Source: Chloroflexota bacterium
GTDB lineage: Bacteria > Chloroflexota > Anaerolineae > B4-G1
Direction of reading: 5' to 3'
Length of the DNA stretch: 64,000 bases
Assembly (NCBI GenBank): GCA_024232355.1
Contig: JAAEPW010000932.1
Span: forward strand, 12,525 to 76,524
Below the pieces are notes generated by a model. That model saw nothing but the letters and a program-made list of their open reading frames with translations. It ran no database searches and had not been told where the DNA came from. Of this stretch, positions 51,336 to 60,717 are shown piece after piece. The number at the start of each line of letters is the position of its first letter. Position 1 is the stretch's first letter. The position numbers and the translations under genes were made by a program.

Positions 51336-52709
51336 ATGATTGATGATTTCGAAAAAGCAAGAGCCAACTGTACTGACCTCAAGTCGGAAGTCATTGACAA
51401 TGCCCTCTGCTGCGGTTGTGGAGCGTGTGTCGGTGTCTGCCCAACCGGGGCGTTTTGCATCGACATTTTCACATCCCATGAGCCGGTAATTGATGCATTC
51501 AAGTGTACTAGTTGTGGTTTGTGCTATCAGGTCTGCCCTGGCAGGGGGTATCCCGTGGTCGAGCGGGCCAGGCGGCGCTATGACGCGGATGTACGCATAC
51601 TCCCAGAACGAGGTCCGGTGCTTCAGTATCTGAGAGGACACTCGACGGATCCGGGTATCCGTCTTAATTCGGCCTCGGGAGGTATCGCTACATCCCTGAT
51701 GCTGCACCTGCTCGAAACAAAACAGGTAGAGACGGTCTCTGTAATTGGGATGGAGAACGATCGACCAGTGACACGGCTCACCAGTGATCCTGAGGTTGTT
51801 CGTGACGCTGTGATGAGCAAATATGGCCCTGTACCGATGCTGGCAAAGCTCATTCCCGAGTTGCGCAAAAATCCGCGTCGAATTGCCATGACTATGACTC
51901 CGTGTCAACTCGGCGGTTGGTTGAGCGCATCCGAGCGTATTCCCAAGTTACGAAAAAGTACAGTTCTGGTCGTTGGACTTTTTTGCGGGCAGATTCAGAG
52001 TTATGATGCGCTTGCGAGTATCGCTGCTACGTTGGGCGTTCAATATCCAGACAAAGCTAAATTTACAGCCTGGCGGTATGGCCCGTATCCGGGATGTGCC
52101 CGTTTCGAACTCGACGATGGCACAGTTGCCGAGAAACCTCTTTATTCGTGGTTGGACGTGGCAGTGCCGCATTTTTCACTGCGTCGTTGTTTCCTCTGCC
52201 CAGACGGCGGTAACTGGCTGGCGGATATGACCCTGGGCGATATTCACAGTGGCGGAACTGACGAGACGGTGATCGTATGTCGTACAAAGCGTGCCCAGGA
52301 TGCCCTAGAATCCGCTCAACGTGCAGGCAAGATCGTTATACAGGAAATGACACACGATCAAGTCGAATCGTGCGTCATCAGGCACATTACCCGTAGCAAG
52401 ATGATGCCAGCAATTGCGTGTAACGCTTGGCTGAAGAAGAGAGGGCAAGCCACCCCAGAATTCGACTATGATGGAGACTCGCTGTTGCAGGGCAAGTTGA
52501 AATTGATGTCCATTCTCTGGATTTGGAAATATCGGCTGACCTTTTGGGCCAGAACTGGCTGGCGCCGTCACTTTTTGCTAAAGCGTCCACCGCTGATGGA
52601 AAAGACCGGGCATTTCCTTTACTATTTTCCTTCAACGATCCCTGGCTTTATCCTGATAACCAAGGTGCGCAGATTCTTGGGGAGATTACTGAAACGTCAA
52701 GCCGCGTAA
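51336..52709 (+). CDS. FrhB-type flavin/iron-sulfur oxidoreductase of the polysaccharide locus
   Basis: 457 residues. Two [4Fe-4S] ferredoxin motifs are near the N-terminus: CCGCGACVGVCP (about 25-36) and CTSCGLCYQVCP (about 57-68). They precede the FrhB_N and FrhB_C domains (SASGGIATSLMLHLLE, MTPCQLGGWLSAS, ADMTLGDIHSGG). The relation is to the beta subunit of F420-reducing hydrogenase. Homologues recur in exopolysaccharide clusters, often with pyruvyl transferases, but none is seen here. The substrate is unknown. AGGGAGAT precedes the ATG. Confidence 0.8.
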   Translation: MIDDFEKARANCTDLKSEVIDNALCCGCGACVGVCPTGAFCIDIFTSHEPVIDAFKCTSCGLCYQVCPGRGYPVVERARRRYDADVRILPERGPVLQYLRGHSTDPGIRLNSASGGIATSLMLHLLETKQVETVSVIGMENDRPVTRLTSDPEVVRDAVMSKYGPVPMLAKLIPELRKNPRRIAMTMTPCQLGGWLSASERIPKLRKSTVLVVGLFCGQIQSYDALASIAATLGVQYPDKAKFTAWRYGPYPGCARFELDDGTVAEKPLYSWLDVAVPHFSLRRCFLCPDGGNWLADMTLGDIHSGGTDETVIVCRTKRAQDALESAQRAGKIVIQEMTHDQVESCVIRHITRSKMMPAIACNAWLKKRGQATPEFDYDGDSLLQGKLKLMSILWIWKYRLTFWARTGWRRHFLLKRPPLMEKTGHFLYYFPSTIPGFILITKVRRFLGRLLKRQAA

Positions 52710-52794
52710 CTGAGATGAAAATGAATGATCAAGAGTTTGTAACGCCTTTCAATCCGCCTCTCCATGCGCCTTATCTCATCGAGGTTACTCGTAA

Positions 52795-53994
52795 ATGATG
52801 CGTATTGCTCTCGTAAGCAATAGATTCTACCCTAGCTTTGGCGGTGTAGAGAATTCTTTATACTATATGGCCCAGCACTTGGGACATCTGGGGAACGAAG
52901 TAATTATTTTTGTGGGACGGCACGACGAGCAATTGAATTGCCAAAGTACGGTAAAGGGCATAAAAGTTTTGCGTTATCCTTATCCCTTGTCAAAGTGGGC
53001 ACAACTCGCAAATCCCTCACTTGATGTTCTGGCGGCTGCTCGCTACTGGAAGCAAACACTTGGACAAAATCGCGTTGATATGGTTTGGGGTCGTTGTGCA
53101 TATTTGTGTTATGCTATCCAAAAGGCCGGTTTCGATGGGCCAATAGCCCTCATCCCACCTGCCTTGGGCAATCTATTTTATCGAGAGATATTCGCCAATT
53201 TGCGCGGAAATTTCGTGCGCAATGTGAAGCAACGCGTGCTTTACCTGGTGCAATCTCCTCAAAAAGCTTATTTTGAACGTGCGGCGGTTAAAAATGTAGG
53301 CACCGTTGTCACTTTTAGTGAGAACGTGGCTTCTCAGATGACTCGTCAGTACCCTTTCGTCGGAAGAAAAATATCAGTTGTGCGACCTGGCGTAGATAGC
53401 AAAGAGTTTTCTCCAAAGGAACGCGACCTCAAACTTGCATGTTTCTATGGTTTGAATGACCGTCACAGAGTCTTTTTATACGTAGGGCGCTTGACTCCTG
53501 AGAAGAATATAGCTCTTTTGATAGAAGCCTTTGCGATGGTTGAAGGCGACGACAATCGTCTCATCATAGTAGGAGATGGATACCATCGGCATTTTCTGGA
53601 ACAGCGTTGTCGGGACCTTGGCCTGCAAGAGAAGATAATATTTACAGGCTATCAAGAGAACACGTCAGCTTTTCATTCATTGGCTCACTTTTTTGTCCTG
53701 CCAACATTGTACGAAGGGTTTGGCCAGGTGTACCTGGAGGCAATGTCTTCAGGAGTTCCATGTATCGGTTTTGCCGGCAAGCTTACGGCTACGTCAGAGA
53801 TCATCAAAGATACGGAAAATGGTTTCATTGCGTACAAACATTCACCGGAAGCATTGTCGAGGAGTATGCAGCGAGCACGTACGCTAGATGACGGCGAGTA
53901 TCGACGTATGTGTACCAGAGCACGAAACCTGATTGTTGAGAATTATAGATGGGAACATTTTGTGTCCACTGTGTTGACTTTGAGCACTCGTTGA
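52795..53994 (+). CDS. Glycosyltransferase family 4
   Basis: 399 residues, GT-B fold. The N-terminus MRIALVSNRFYPSFGGVENS is typical; the nucleotide-sugar binding half has FLYVGRLTPEKNIALLIEAF (about 222-241) and LPTLYEGFGQVYLEAMSSG (about 302-320), the E-x7-E region. Retaining enzymes of this family add one sugar from a nucleotide donor to the lipid-linked chain on the cytoplasmic face. The acceptor is not predictable. Confidence 0.85.
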   Translation: MMRIALVSNRFYPSFGGVENSLYYMAQHLGHLGNEVIIFVGRHDEQLNCQSTVKGIKVLRYPYPLSKWAQLANPSLDVLAAARYWKQTLGQNRVDMVWGRCAYLCYAIQKAGFDGPIALIPPALGNLFYREIFANLRGNFVRNVKQRVLYLVQSPQKAYFERAAVKNVGTVVTFSENVASQMTRQYPFVGRKISVVRPGVDSKEFSPKERDLKLACFYGLNDRHRVFLYVGRLTPEKNIALLIEAFAMVEGDDNRLIIVGDGYHRHFLEQRCRDLGLQEKIIFTGYQENTSAFHSLAHFFVLPTLYEGFGQVYLEAMSSGVPCIGFAGKLTATSEIIKDTENGFIAYKHSPEALSRSMQRARTLDDGEYRRMCTRARNLIVENYRWEHFVSTVLTLSTR

Positions 53995-54041
53995 TATATG
54001 ATTGCTGAAGAAAAAGTCCTATAAAGTCATTTCGATTGGAT

Positions 54042-54995
54042 ATGGAAAGCAGAAATCTTCAACGTAGCAGACTTTTCTACGTACTTCTTGTGGTGATCTT
54101 GCTCATTGTATCAGGGATGAACGCTTCCAGGATAATGAGTGCAGTGTGGGAGAATATTGGATTGGCAATCTTGACCTCCGAGTTAATTGCGGATTCTAAT
54201 CTTTCCACCTATCAATCTATGGCCCAATCTCGAAAACTTTTAGAACGGGCCATAATCTGGGATACAAATCACCCTGGTGCCCATCGGGGACTGGGCCTGG
54301 TTTACTGGCGTCAGGGTGATGATGACCGCGCTTTTGACGAGTGGCGACAGGCTGGCTTGACGGCTGACAATTTTATCGCTTTTGGTATGCAGAGACATCA
54401 GCCAGAGCAATCTTTGCGATGGTACGAGTTGGCCGAACGCCTGCAACCTGCCAATCCAGGTTTGTGGCTACAGGTGGGTAAGATTTGCCAGGTTCATCCC
54501 AAAGCAGGTGATATTTGCCCTCGCTTTTTGGCTTATAATGATCAGAATTGGTTTGTGGACCCTGACTTTGCGTTTGAACAGACTGCCTGGCATTTTAACC
54601 GGCGCGAAGGTGTAAACTATAAAATTGTCGAGTGTCCCGAGTTGTCAGGGCAAAGCTGTGCAACCGTGATCATTGATGACGTGACGCCACAACATGGTGC
54701 GAGTTGGCAACAGTGTTTACATCTTGAACCAGGGGTGGCCTACGTGTACTCTGCCTGGATCAAAGTAGACATTGTTGGAGAGGGACATTGGCGTCCTTTG
54801 TACTTTCAGGGAGCCGTTAATGGGCAACAAAGTGGGCATTGGCCGGGGAATCAGTTCGAAAGTGTCGGTTGGCGCTACGAGGAGCGTTCTTTCGTGGCAC
54901 CCGAGTTTGATGGGAATCGGGCTTGTTTTCACCCGGTGCGTTTGGAGGGGCGTGGTCAATTTTGGTTTTATAACGCCAGCTTGCAAAGGCAGTAA
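54042..54995 (+). CDS. Membrane-anchored protein with TPR-like region and carbohydrate-binding-like domain
   Basis: About 317 residues. One N-terminal membrane helix (FYVLLVVILLIVSGM) is followed by a TPR-like region (about 60-150, KLLERAIIWDTNHPGAHRGL, SLRWYELAERLQPANPG), then a beta-sandwich-like C-terminal domain (about 175-317, CLHLEPGVAYVYSAWIKVDI, GRGQFWFYNASLQ) resembling CBM-like modules. It faces outward and may bind or help export the polymer. No family name is recognised. Confidence 0.65.
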   Translation: MESRNLQRSRLFYVLLVVILLIVSGMNASRIMSAVWENIGLAILTSELIADSNLSTYQSMAQSRKLLERAIIWDTNHPGAHRGLGLVYWRQGDDDRAFDEWRQAGLTADNFIAFGMQRHQPEQSLRWYELAERLQPANPGLWLQVGKICQVHPKAGDICPRFLAYNDQNWFVDPDFAFEQTAWHFNRREGVNYKIVECPELSGQSCATVIIDDVTPQHGASWQQCLHLEPGVAYVYSAWIKVDIVGEGHWRPLYFQGAVNGQQSGHWPGNQFESVGWRYEERSFVAPEFDGNRACFHPVRLEGRGQFWFYNASLQRQ

Positions 54996-55039
54996 AATAG
55001 CACTTTTGACCAGTTCATTGCATTAGAGATCTATCTGAT

Positions 55040-55316
55040 GTTGAATCTCGTAAAATCGTACCCCTTGCACTTGGACAAAGTCTCATAAAATCGTGCTGGT
55101 TTGAGCTTGAAATCTACCAAACTACGTCTTGTTGATGGGAAAAACCATCTTTGAGTGACCAGAATGCCTTTTACTGTTAGCTTTATCAAGTATGAGCACG
55201 TTTTCATCTATGAAACCGACCAAAATGATAACTTGACATAGCTGCCTTGCCTTTAGTTCCGATAAAGCGGTACGATTTTATGAGACAATAGGGGGTACGA
55301 CTTTATGAGACTCAAC
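55040..55316. mobile_element. MITE-like element with doubled terminal inverted repeats
   Basis: The outer arms 55040-55064 and 55292-55316 are reverse complements with 3 mismatches in 25 (GTTGAATCTCGTAAAATCGT). Inner arms GTCTCATAAAATCGTGC (55080-55096) and GGTACGATTTTATGAGAC (55269-55286) carry the same motif, so TCTCATAAAATCGTAC occurs four times, twice per end. There is no gene inside its about 277 bp. Repeated subterminal sites are typical of transposase binding. It fills the gap 54996-55326. Confidence 0.65.
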
Positions 55317-55326
55317 ACTGATTATC

Positions 55327-56724
55327 ATGTTAACTATTGTGGAGAAACAAACATTGATCAATCGCGATAACCCACTGAGGCTGACGCGAAGTATTTCCCT
55401 TTCATTGTCGCCTATCTTCTTGCTGATATTACTTTATTTTTGCCAAGTCTGGTGGGAGGTTGGCGGCGTCACGGTTCGCGCTGAAGATATTCTCAGCATT
55501 GCGTTACTGTTTAATATGCTTCTGCCATCATTTTTGAGACTCAAGTTGCGCTACCGCCGCAGTTTGCTCAATGGGCCGATTCTACTGTGGATGGTCGCGA
55601 TCGCTTTCTCGGTGCTGGTAACGATCGTTCAGCCCTTTGATTCTGTCACAAAAAAGGATGCCCTGGTCAATGGTGTACGGGTGGTGTTGGCCTTTAGCAC
55701 ATTTTTCATAATGTATAATCATCCTGCTCCGGCTCGTGCCAAGATAGAGACCATTCTGCAAGCGACAATTTGGTTTAGCTTTATCACTACAGCCGTGTCC
55801 CTATTGCAGATTGGCTATTGGGATGGTTGGTTGCCGGTGTCATTGCCTGCTATGTTGATAGAACAAGCACCTGGCGCTAATGTGGAAAAGGGTCGTGAAA
55901 TCTTTGCCCTGTTCATTGGAGATACAGGCACCCATACGTGGTCTGGCATGCTGGCTTTTCAGGCCTTGACAGTATTTCTTTACGCTCGAATCGCTAAAAA
56001 CTCGCTAAAGCGTTGGTCCTGGTTTGGTTACTTTGGCCTGCTCACACTAATTCTGCTCCGAACCGCAGTCCGTAATAGTCTCTTGGGCTTGCTCGTGGCA
56101 ATTGCGTGTCTGAGTTTTCTCAAGAGTCGCTATCTCGTAAATCGTGTGTTAAAATTCGTGTTTCTGGTTTTGCTTGGTGCAACTTTGATGTTGACAGTTG
56201 TATACTTGAATCCAGATAACTACTTTGTTCAACGAGCACTGGCTATGATTCCCCAGATTGACGATGGCCAGATTGTGGTTAGTAGGGCCTCGCATTTTAT
56301 GGGGCGAATATACTATGCCAAGATATCGCTGCGTTTATTTCAACTCAACCCACTGCTCGGTCATGGCTTCTTTAGTTATCAAACTACAAGCACGTTGGTC
56401 AGTCCAAACCCAATGGTGCATGCTCATAACTTGTATCTGCAAATTCTGGTGGAATTGGGTCTGATCGGTGCAGCAGTTTTTGGGTGGCTGACACTGAGGA
56501 TTATAAAGTTCTTACGTTACCTGAGGTCTCTAAAGCCGTCTGCCGTTAGCATTGTCCTGGGAAGAGACCTATTGGTAAGCAGCGTGATCTCTATAGGATT
56601 TACGGCTTTGTTCGCAAATCTCCTTTGGTACTCGAGGCGAGTGGGATTTTTAGCACTACTATTGGGTGCATTGGCTACATATAGATGGGAGATTTATCTG
56701 AGGGATACACCTAATGACAGCTAA
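55327..56724 (+). CDS. Wzy/O-antigen-ligase-type polysaccharide polymerase
   Basis: 465 residues with about 10-12 membrane helices. The Wzy_C signature region is visible: a large outer loop with NPLLGHGFFSYQTTSTLV and HAHNLYLQILVELGLIGAA (about 350-390). Such enzymes join lipid-linked repeat units, or ligate the polymer to an acceptor, on the outer face. The gene begins directly after the repeat element, so its promoter may come from that element. Its end overlaps the next gene by 11 bp. Confidence 0.8.
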   Translation: MLTIVEKQTLINRDNPLRLTRSISLSLSPIFLLILLYFCQVWWEVGGVTVRAEDILSIALLFNMLLPSFLRLKLRYRRSLLNGPILLWMVAIAFSVLVTIVQPFDSVTKKDALVNGVRVVLAFSTFFIMYNHPAPARAKIETILQATIWFSFITTAVSLLQIGYWDGWLPVSLPAMLIEQAPGANVEKGREIFALFIGDTGTHTWSGMLAFQALTVFLYARIAKNSLKRWSWFGYFGLLTLILLRTAVRNSLLGLLVAIACLSFLKSRYLVNRVLKFVFLVLLGATLMLTVVYLNPDNYFVQRALAMIPQIDDGQIVVSRASHFMGRIYYAKISLRLFQLNPLLGHGFFSYQTTSTLVSPNPMVHAHNLYLQILVELGLIGAAVFGWLTLRIIKFLRYLRSLKPSAVSIVLGRDLLVSSVISIGFTALFANLLWYSRRVGFLALLLGALATYRWEIYLRDTPNDS

Positions 56725-57907
56725 AGTACACGTGTGCCATGTATCTACCCTGACTTGTTGGGGCGGTGTGGAGCGGATGTTGTTGGATTTTTTAGAACAT
56801 CCTGGTAGTGACCGGCTGTCCTATTCCATAATCTGCACGTCCAGTATTCCAGAGGTTGCAGATTCTTTTCGACGTCTGGGGCTGCCTGTTTTTCAACCGG
56901 AGCGTTCTTTCCATTATGATCCCAGGGCCATCTGGCAAATGGCTCGTTGGATGCGTGCGCAACGGATACAAGTTGTTCATTCCTACAACGTTGTTGGCAA
57001 TGCCTGGGGGAATATGGCGGCCTTTTTGGCAAGGGTGCCAGTTTGCATAGGCGGTGAACATGGGACTGTTTGGTCGGCGCGTCCACCGAAGTCATGGCTT
57101 AATCACTGGGCTTATCATCGAGCGAATATCGTTACGGTTAATTCCCGTGCCTGTAAGACGATGGTGTGCAACAAGTACAAAGTTTCGCCTGAAAAGGTGC
57201 GCATTGTGTACAACACGAGTCCGCCACTGCCCAAGGTTGATACAGTGCAAATTCGCTCGAAATTAGGGCTAGGCTCAGAAATAGTCGTTGGAAGCGTAGG
57301 TCGGTTGGCGCCTCAGAAGGGCTTCAAAACACTCGTAGATGCAGCCAAACAAGTGTTGAAAACTCGTTCCAACGTCAAGTTTGTGTTGGTGGGTGGGGGA
57401 ATCCAAGAAAAAGCTCTAAAGGATTACGTGCAAATTTCAGGGCTATCCGACCGGTTTATTTTGACGGGTTGGAGAAAAGACGCACGTGAATTGTTGCAGG
57501 TGTTTGATATATTTGTAAGCACGTCCATCTACGAACCGTTTGGAAATGTACTCGTCGAGGCTGCAATGGCAAGCAAGCCTGTGATTGCGCCTCGTGTGGA
57601 TGGAATTCCCGAAGTCGTTGTGGACGATCTCACGGGCAGGTTGCTGACCCCTAGTGTGCCTGCAGAAGGGTGGGGTTCTGGAACACAAAGCAGTTTACCC
57701 AAACAAGTCTTGATCGATGGCAAACCAAGCGCCCCGTTAGCACTTGATGCTCAAAAGTTGGCAGATGCGATTTTGAACTTTGTCGACAATGCTGGTTTGC
57801 GCGAAAAATATGGAGGAGCAGGGCGAGCACGCGCATTAGATATGTTCTCGATTGAACGGTACAAAAGACAGTTAGAAGAACTTTACATCGAGACGCTGAG
57901 TGGCTAA
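56714..57907 (+). CDS. Glycosyltransferase family 4
   Basis: 397 residues, GT-B fold. VSTLTCWGGVERMLLDFLEH at the N-terminus; VGSVGRLAPQKGFKTLVDAA (about 193-212) and STSIYEPFGNVLVEAAMASK (about 266-285) in the donor-binding half. An insertion of about 45 residues (TPSVPAEGWGSGTQSSLPKQ region, about 315-350) is unusual. It overlaps the polymerase gene by 11 bp. Confidence 0.85.
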   Translation: MTAKVHVCHVSTLTCWGGVERMLLDFLEHPGSDRLSYSIICTSSIPEVADSFRRLGLPVFQPERSFHYDPRAIWQMARWMRAQRIQVVHSYNVVGNAWGNMAAFLARVPVCIGGEHGTVWSARPPKSWLNHWAYHRANIVTVNSRACKTMVCNKYKVSPEKVRIVYNTSPPLPKVDTVQIRSKLGLGSEIVVGSVGRLAPQKGFKTLVDAAKQVLKTRSNVKFVLVGGGIQEKALKDYVQISGLSDRFILTGWRKDARELLQVFDIFVSTSIYEPFGNVLVEAAMASKPVIAPRVDGIPEVVVDDLTGRLLTPSVPAEGWGSGTQSSLPKQVLIDGKPSAPLALDAQKLADAILNFVDNAGLREKYGGAGRARALDMFSIERYKRQLEELYIETLSG

Positions 57908-57979
57908 CGTTTGATTGACTCTCATCTTTGAAAGATCGAGTGCAAACAGCAATTGCACCACGAATTAAGGAAATGTTCC

Positions 57980-59467
57980 ATGTTTAAATACTATGACAGC
58001 TTGGGGTTTATGAACCCTTATTACGTCGTCGGCGACGATAAATTTGCCATCGAAAATAGCTTTGAAAAAATAATCGCCAAATTGGATGCACCAAGGCAAA
58101 TAGACGTAGCAGCAGTGGTCGAGATCATCAGCCGGTACCATTGCTTTGGGGATCGCACGCTTGTCAAGGGGATATTCAGAACCCCCTGGATGGCTAAACC
58201 AAGTGAGGACAACACTGAATGGGAATTTGCCCAGGTTCCGCCTCACGATGAAAAAATCACGAGTGAAGAAGAACTAGCTGGAGGATTATTTAGCAGATTG
58301 CAGGAAGAGATTCTGGAATATTGTGAAGGAAAATCAACAGTTGGCCTTTTGCTATCGGGAGGTATGGACAGTAGAATAGCTGCCGGAGTCTTGGATTACT
58401 TGATCAAGACCAATCAGATCAACGTCAATGTGGTGGCAATAACTTGGGGAGTAGATCAATCGAGAGATGTTGTTTACGCGCAAGAAATAGCCAGGCGGCT
58501 CGGGTGGGAATGGAAACACTACCAGTTGTCACCTGATGATTTGATTGACAATATCGCGCACACAGCCAAGAGAGGGTGTGAATATTCTCCAATACATTTG
58601 CACGCGATGCCCAGGGTGAGAGATCTTCAAGGGGTAGATTGTATACTTGCTGCAAGTTTTGGCGATAGTGTCGGGCGAGCAGAGTTTTCTGGAAGGCACG
58701 TGACTGACCTTTTTCCGATCAATAGATACGTTTTCAACTGGTTCAAGTTGCTAAAAACCAATGCTTACAGGCGTGTTGGTGGTGAAATTGACCAAGGTGT
58801 TGAAACGTATCACGCCTTGTTTCCTAGAAAAAAAGCCATTCAGCAAATGGAAGTAGAGCAACAAGCTCACTATATGAGAAGAATGCTCAATCCTTGTATG
58901 GCTGTGATCAACGAAAAGATACCGCTTTTGCAAATATTCTCCAAGCCATCAGTTTTTGGGTTCATGTGGTCTTGGTCTCCCAAGGTACGCAATGATACAG
59001 TTTATAGGTGTATACTAGATCTCTTTGAAACTAGTTTCCTGGACATTCCCTGGGCAAGAACTGGAAAAAAGTACCTGTCTCAGGAAACAAAATTTGATGA
59101 TCTTTCTAAATACCATAACCATTATGGTCAATGGATCAAAAATGATATCTACGAGATAGTTGAGAGCAAGGTGTTATCAGATTACACGAGCGGATTGAAT
59201 ATATTCAATATGGACTCGCTCAAGAATAGTATGAAAGCCAATAAAAGACTTTCAAAACAGGTTGAATATATCAAGCTAGACGAGATTTTCATTTGGATTG
59301 CGGCTCTAGCTGATTTTGTTAAAATGTACGAAATTCAAGGCATCGATAGTAGACAAGCTACAGTTGATGGCATTGATGGGAACATTGTCGCACCGATACA
59401 AGTTGTTGGTTATGTAGGGGTAAATAATTCCCGCAAGTTTCGGAAATCAAGACGCAAATACAACTAG
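57980..59467 (+). CDS. Asparagine-synthetase-like ATP-pyrophosphatase without glutaminase domain
   Basis: 495 residues from ATG 57980 (AAGGAA upstream; an in-frame start at 57953 is possible). The PP-loop SGGMDSRIAAGVLDYL (about 125-140) and the Asp-rich ITWGVDQSRDVVYAQEIAR mark the synthetase C-terminal half. The N-terminal glutamine amidotransferase (Ntn) domain, with its Cys2, is replaced by about 110 unrelated residues. It would adenylate a carboxylate and transfer an amino or other nucleophile; such standalone forms in surface-polymer loci may amidate uronic acids. That fit with the sugar dehydrogenase upstream is inference. Confidence 0.7.
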   Translation: MFKYYDSLGFMNPYYVVGDDKFAIENSFEKIIAKLDAPRQIDVAAVVEIISRYHCFGDRTLVKGIFRTPWMAKPSEDNTEWEFAQVPPHDEKITSEEELAGGLFSRLQEEILEYCEGKSTVGLLLSGGMDSRIAAGVLDYLIKTNQINVNVVAITWGVDQSRDVVYAQEIARRLGWEWKHYQLSPDDLIDNIAHTAKRGCEYSPIHLHAMPRVRDLQGVDCILAASFGDSVGRAEFSGRHVTDLFPINRYVFNWFKLLKTNAYRRVGGEIDQGVETYHALFPRKKAIQQMEVEQQAHYMRRMLNPCMAVINEKIPLLQIFSKPSVFGFMWSWSPKVRNDTVYRCILDLFETSFLDIPWARTGKKYLSQETKFDDLSKYHNHYGQWIKNDIYEIVESKVLSDYTSGLNIFNMDSLKNSMKANKRLSKQVEYIKLDEIFIWIAALADFVKMYEIQGIDSRQATVDGIDGNIVAPIQVVGYVGVNNSRKFRKSRRKYN

Positions 59468-59534
59468 TTTGTGTTGTGCATATTAAAAGTGATTGATAAA
59501 TTTGAACATGATATACCAGTGAACGCGATGCTAA

Positions 59535-60704
59535 ATGAATAAAGCTGCTTCGATACTAATACTCGTCACCCAACTGGAACGCGCGGGGGTGCAAAAAGTC
59601 GCATTCAAGTTGGCTCGCTACTTTTATCGACGCGGGCACAAAGTGACCCTTTGTTTTTTCTACGACAAGTACAACTTGTTGGAAGAGATGTGCCGGGATG
59701 AACCATTCCGAATTGTGAGTCTGGACGCCAAAATGCTCGGCCAATCTCGCCTAGCAAACGGGCTGCGCACGATTCGCGCCCTGTGGCGTTTGTACCGGTT
59801 GCTCCGGCGTGAGCGGATTGAGATCGTCGAAACCCTGGCGCGCTATAGCAACATATTGGGAATCCTGATCGCCTGGCTGGCCAGGGTGCCGGTGCGTGTT
59901 TCTTCACAACGGACCCGACTGGTCGGTTTTCCCAGGTGGTTTTTGCGTCTGGATGCCTGGATTGTGAACTCGCGCCTCGTGAACAATATGGTGGCCGTTT
60001 CTGAACAAACGCGGCGCTTTTGCATTGATGTCGAGGGTATGGTTCCAGACAAAGTCATAATCATTCCCAATGGAATCAACCTGAAAGAGTTTAATAGCAC
60101 TCGATGGTCAACCGGGTATTTACAAAATCTGCGCACCTCTCTAAAAATCTCCCCAGGGGCCCAGATAGTGATTACTGTGGCCCGGTTGCATCCCCAAAAA
60201 GGTCATCAGGACTTGATTCAAGCTGCTCTCACGATTTTGGCGGCTTGTCCCGATGCGATCTTTTTGCTGGTAGGGGAAGGCGAATATCGAGCAACGATTG
60301 AGCAATATATCCACGACGCGGGTTTGTCGCAGCACTTTTATCTTTTGGGGGTGCGTCGCGATGTGCCCCAGTTACTGGCGCTATCGGATTTGTTTGTACT
60401 GCCTTCACTTTATGAAGGGATGCCAAACGTCGTTTTAGAGGCAATGGCAGCAAAACTGCCGGTGGTGGCTACCGACGTGGATGGAACAGGCGAAGTTGTG
60501 ATTCACAGAGAGACGGGCTTACTCGTCCAAAAATCAGATGCTAGTGCATTAGGACAGTCCATTATCTCCCTCTTGGACAATGAAAGCCTGCGCTGTGAGA
60601 TGGGGCAGAAGGGATACGAACGTGTACAGACACATTTTTCAGAGCAATTAATGTGTCAGCGACATTACGACAATATATTAAAATTTAGCAAACTCGGAAA
60701 ATAA
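59535..60704 (+). CDS. Glycosyltransferase family 4
   Basis: 389 residues, GT-B fold. ILILVTQLERAGVQKVAFKL, then VARLHPQKGHQDLIQAALTI (about 216-235) and LPSLYEGMPNVVLEAMAAKL (about 293-312). DVDGTGEVVIHRETGLLV is the usual donor-site end. Third GT4 of the locus. A basic segment (LYRLLRRERIE) may contact the membrane. Confidence 0.85.
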   Translation: MNKAASILILVTQLERAGVQKVAFKLARYFYRRGHKVTLCFFYDKYNLLEEMCRDEPFRIVSLDAKMLGQSRLANGLRTIRALWRLYRLLRRERIEIVETLARYSNILGILIAWLARVPVRVSSQRTRLVGFPRWFLRLDAWIVNSRLVNNMVAVSEQTRRFCIDVEGMVPDKVIIIPNGINLKEFNSTRWSTGYLQNLRTSLKISPGAQIVITVARLHPQKGHQDLIQAALTILAACPDAIFLLVGEGEYRATIEQYIHDAGLSQHFYLLGVRRDVPQLLALSDLFVLPSLYEGMPNVVLEAMAAKLPVVATDVDGTGEVVIHRETGLLVQKSDASALGQSIISLLDNESLRCEMGQKGYERVQTHFSEQLMCQRHYDNILKFSKLGK

Positions 60705-60717
60705 AAAAGGTTCAGAT

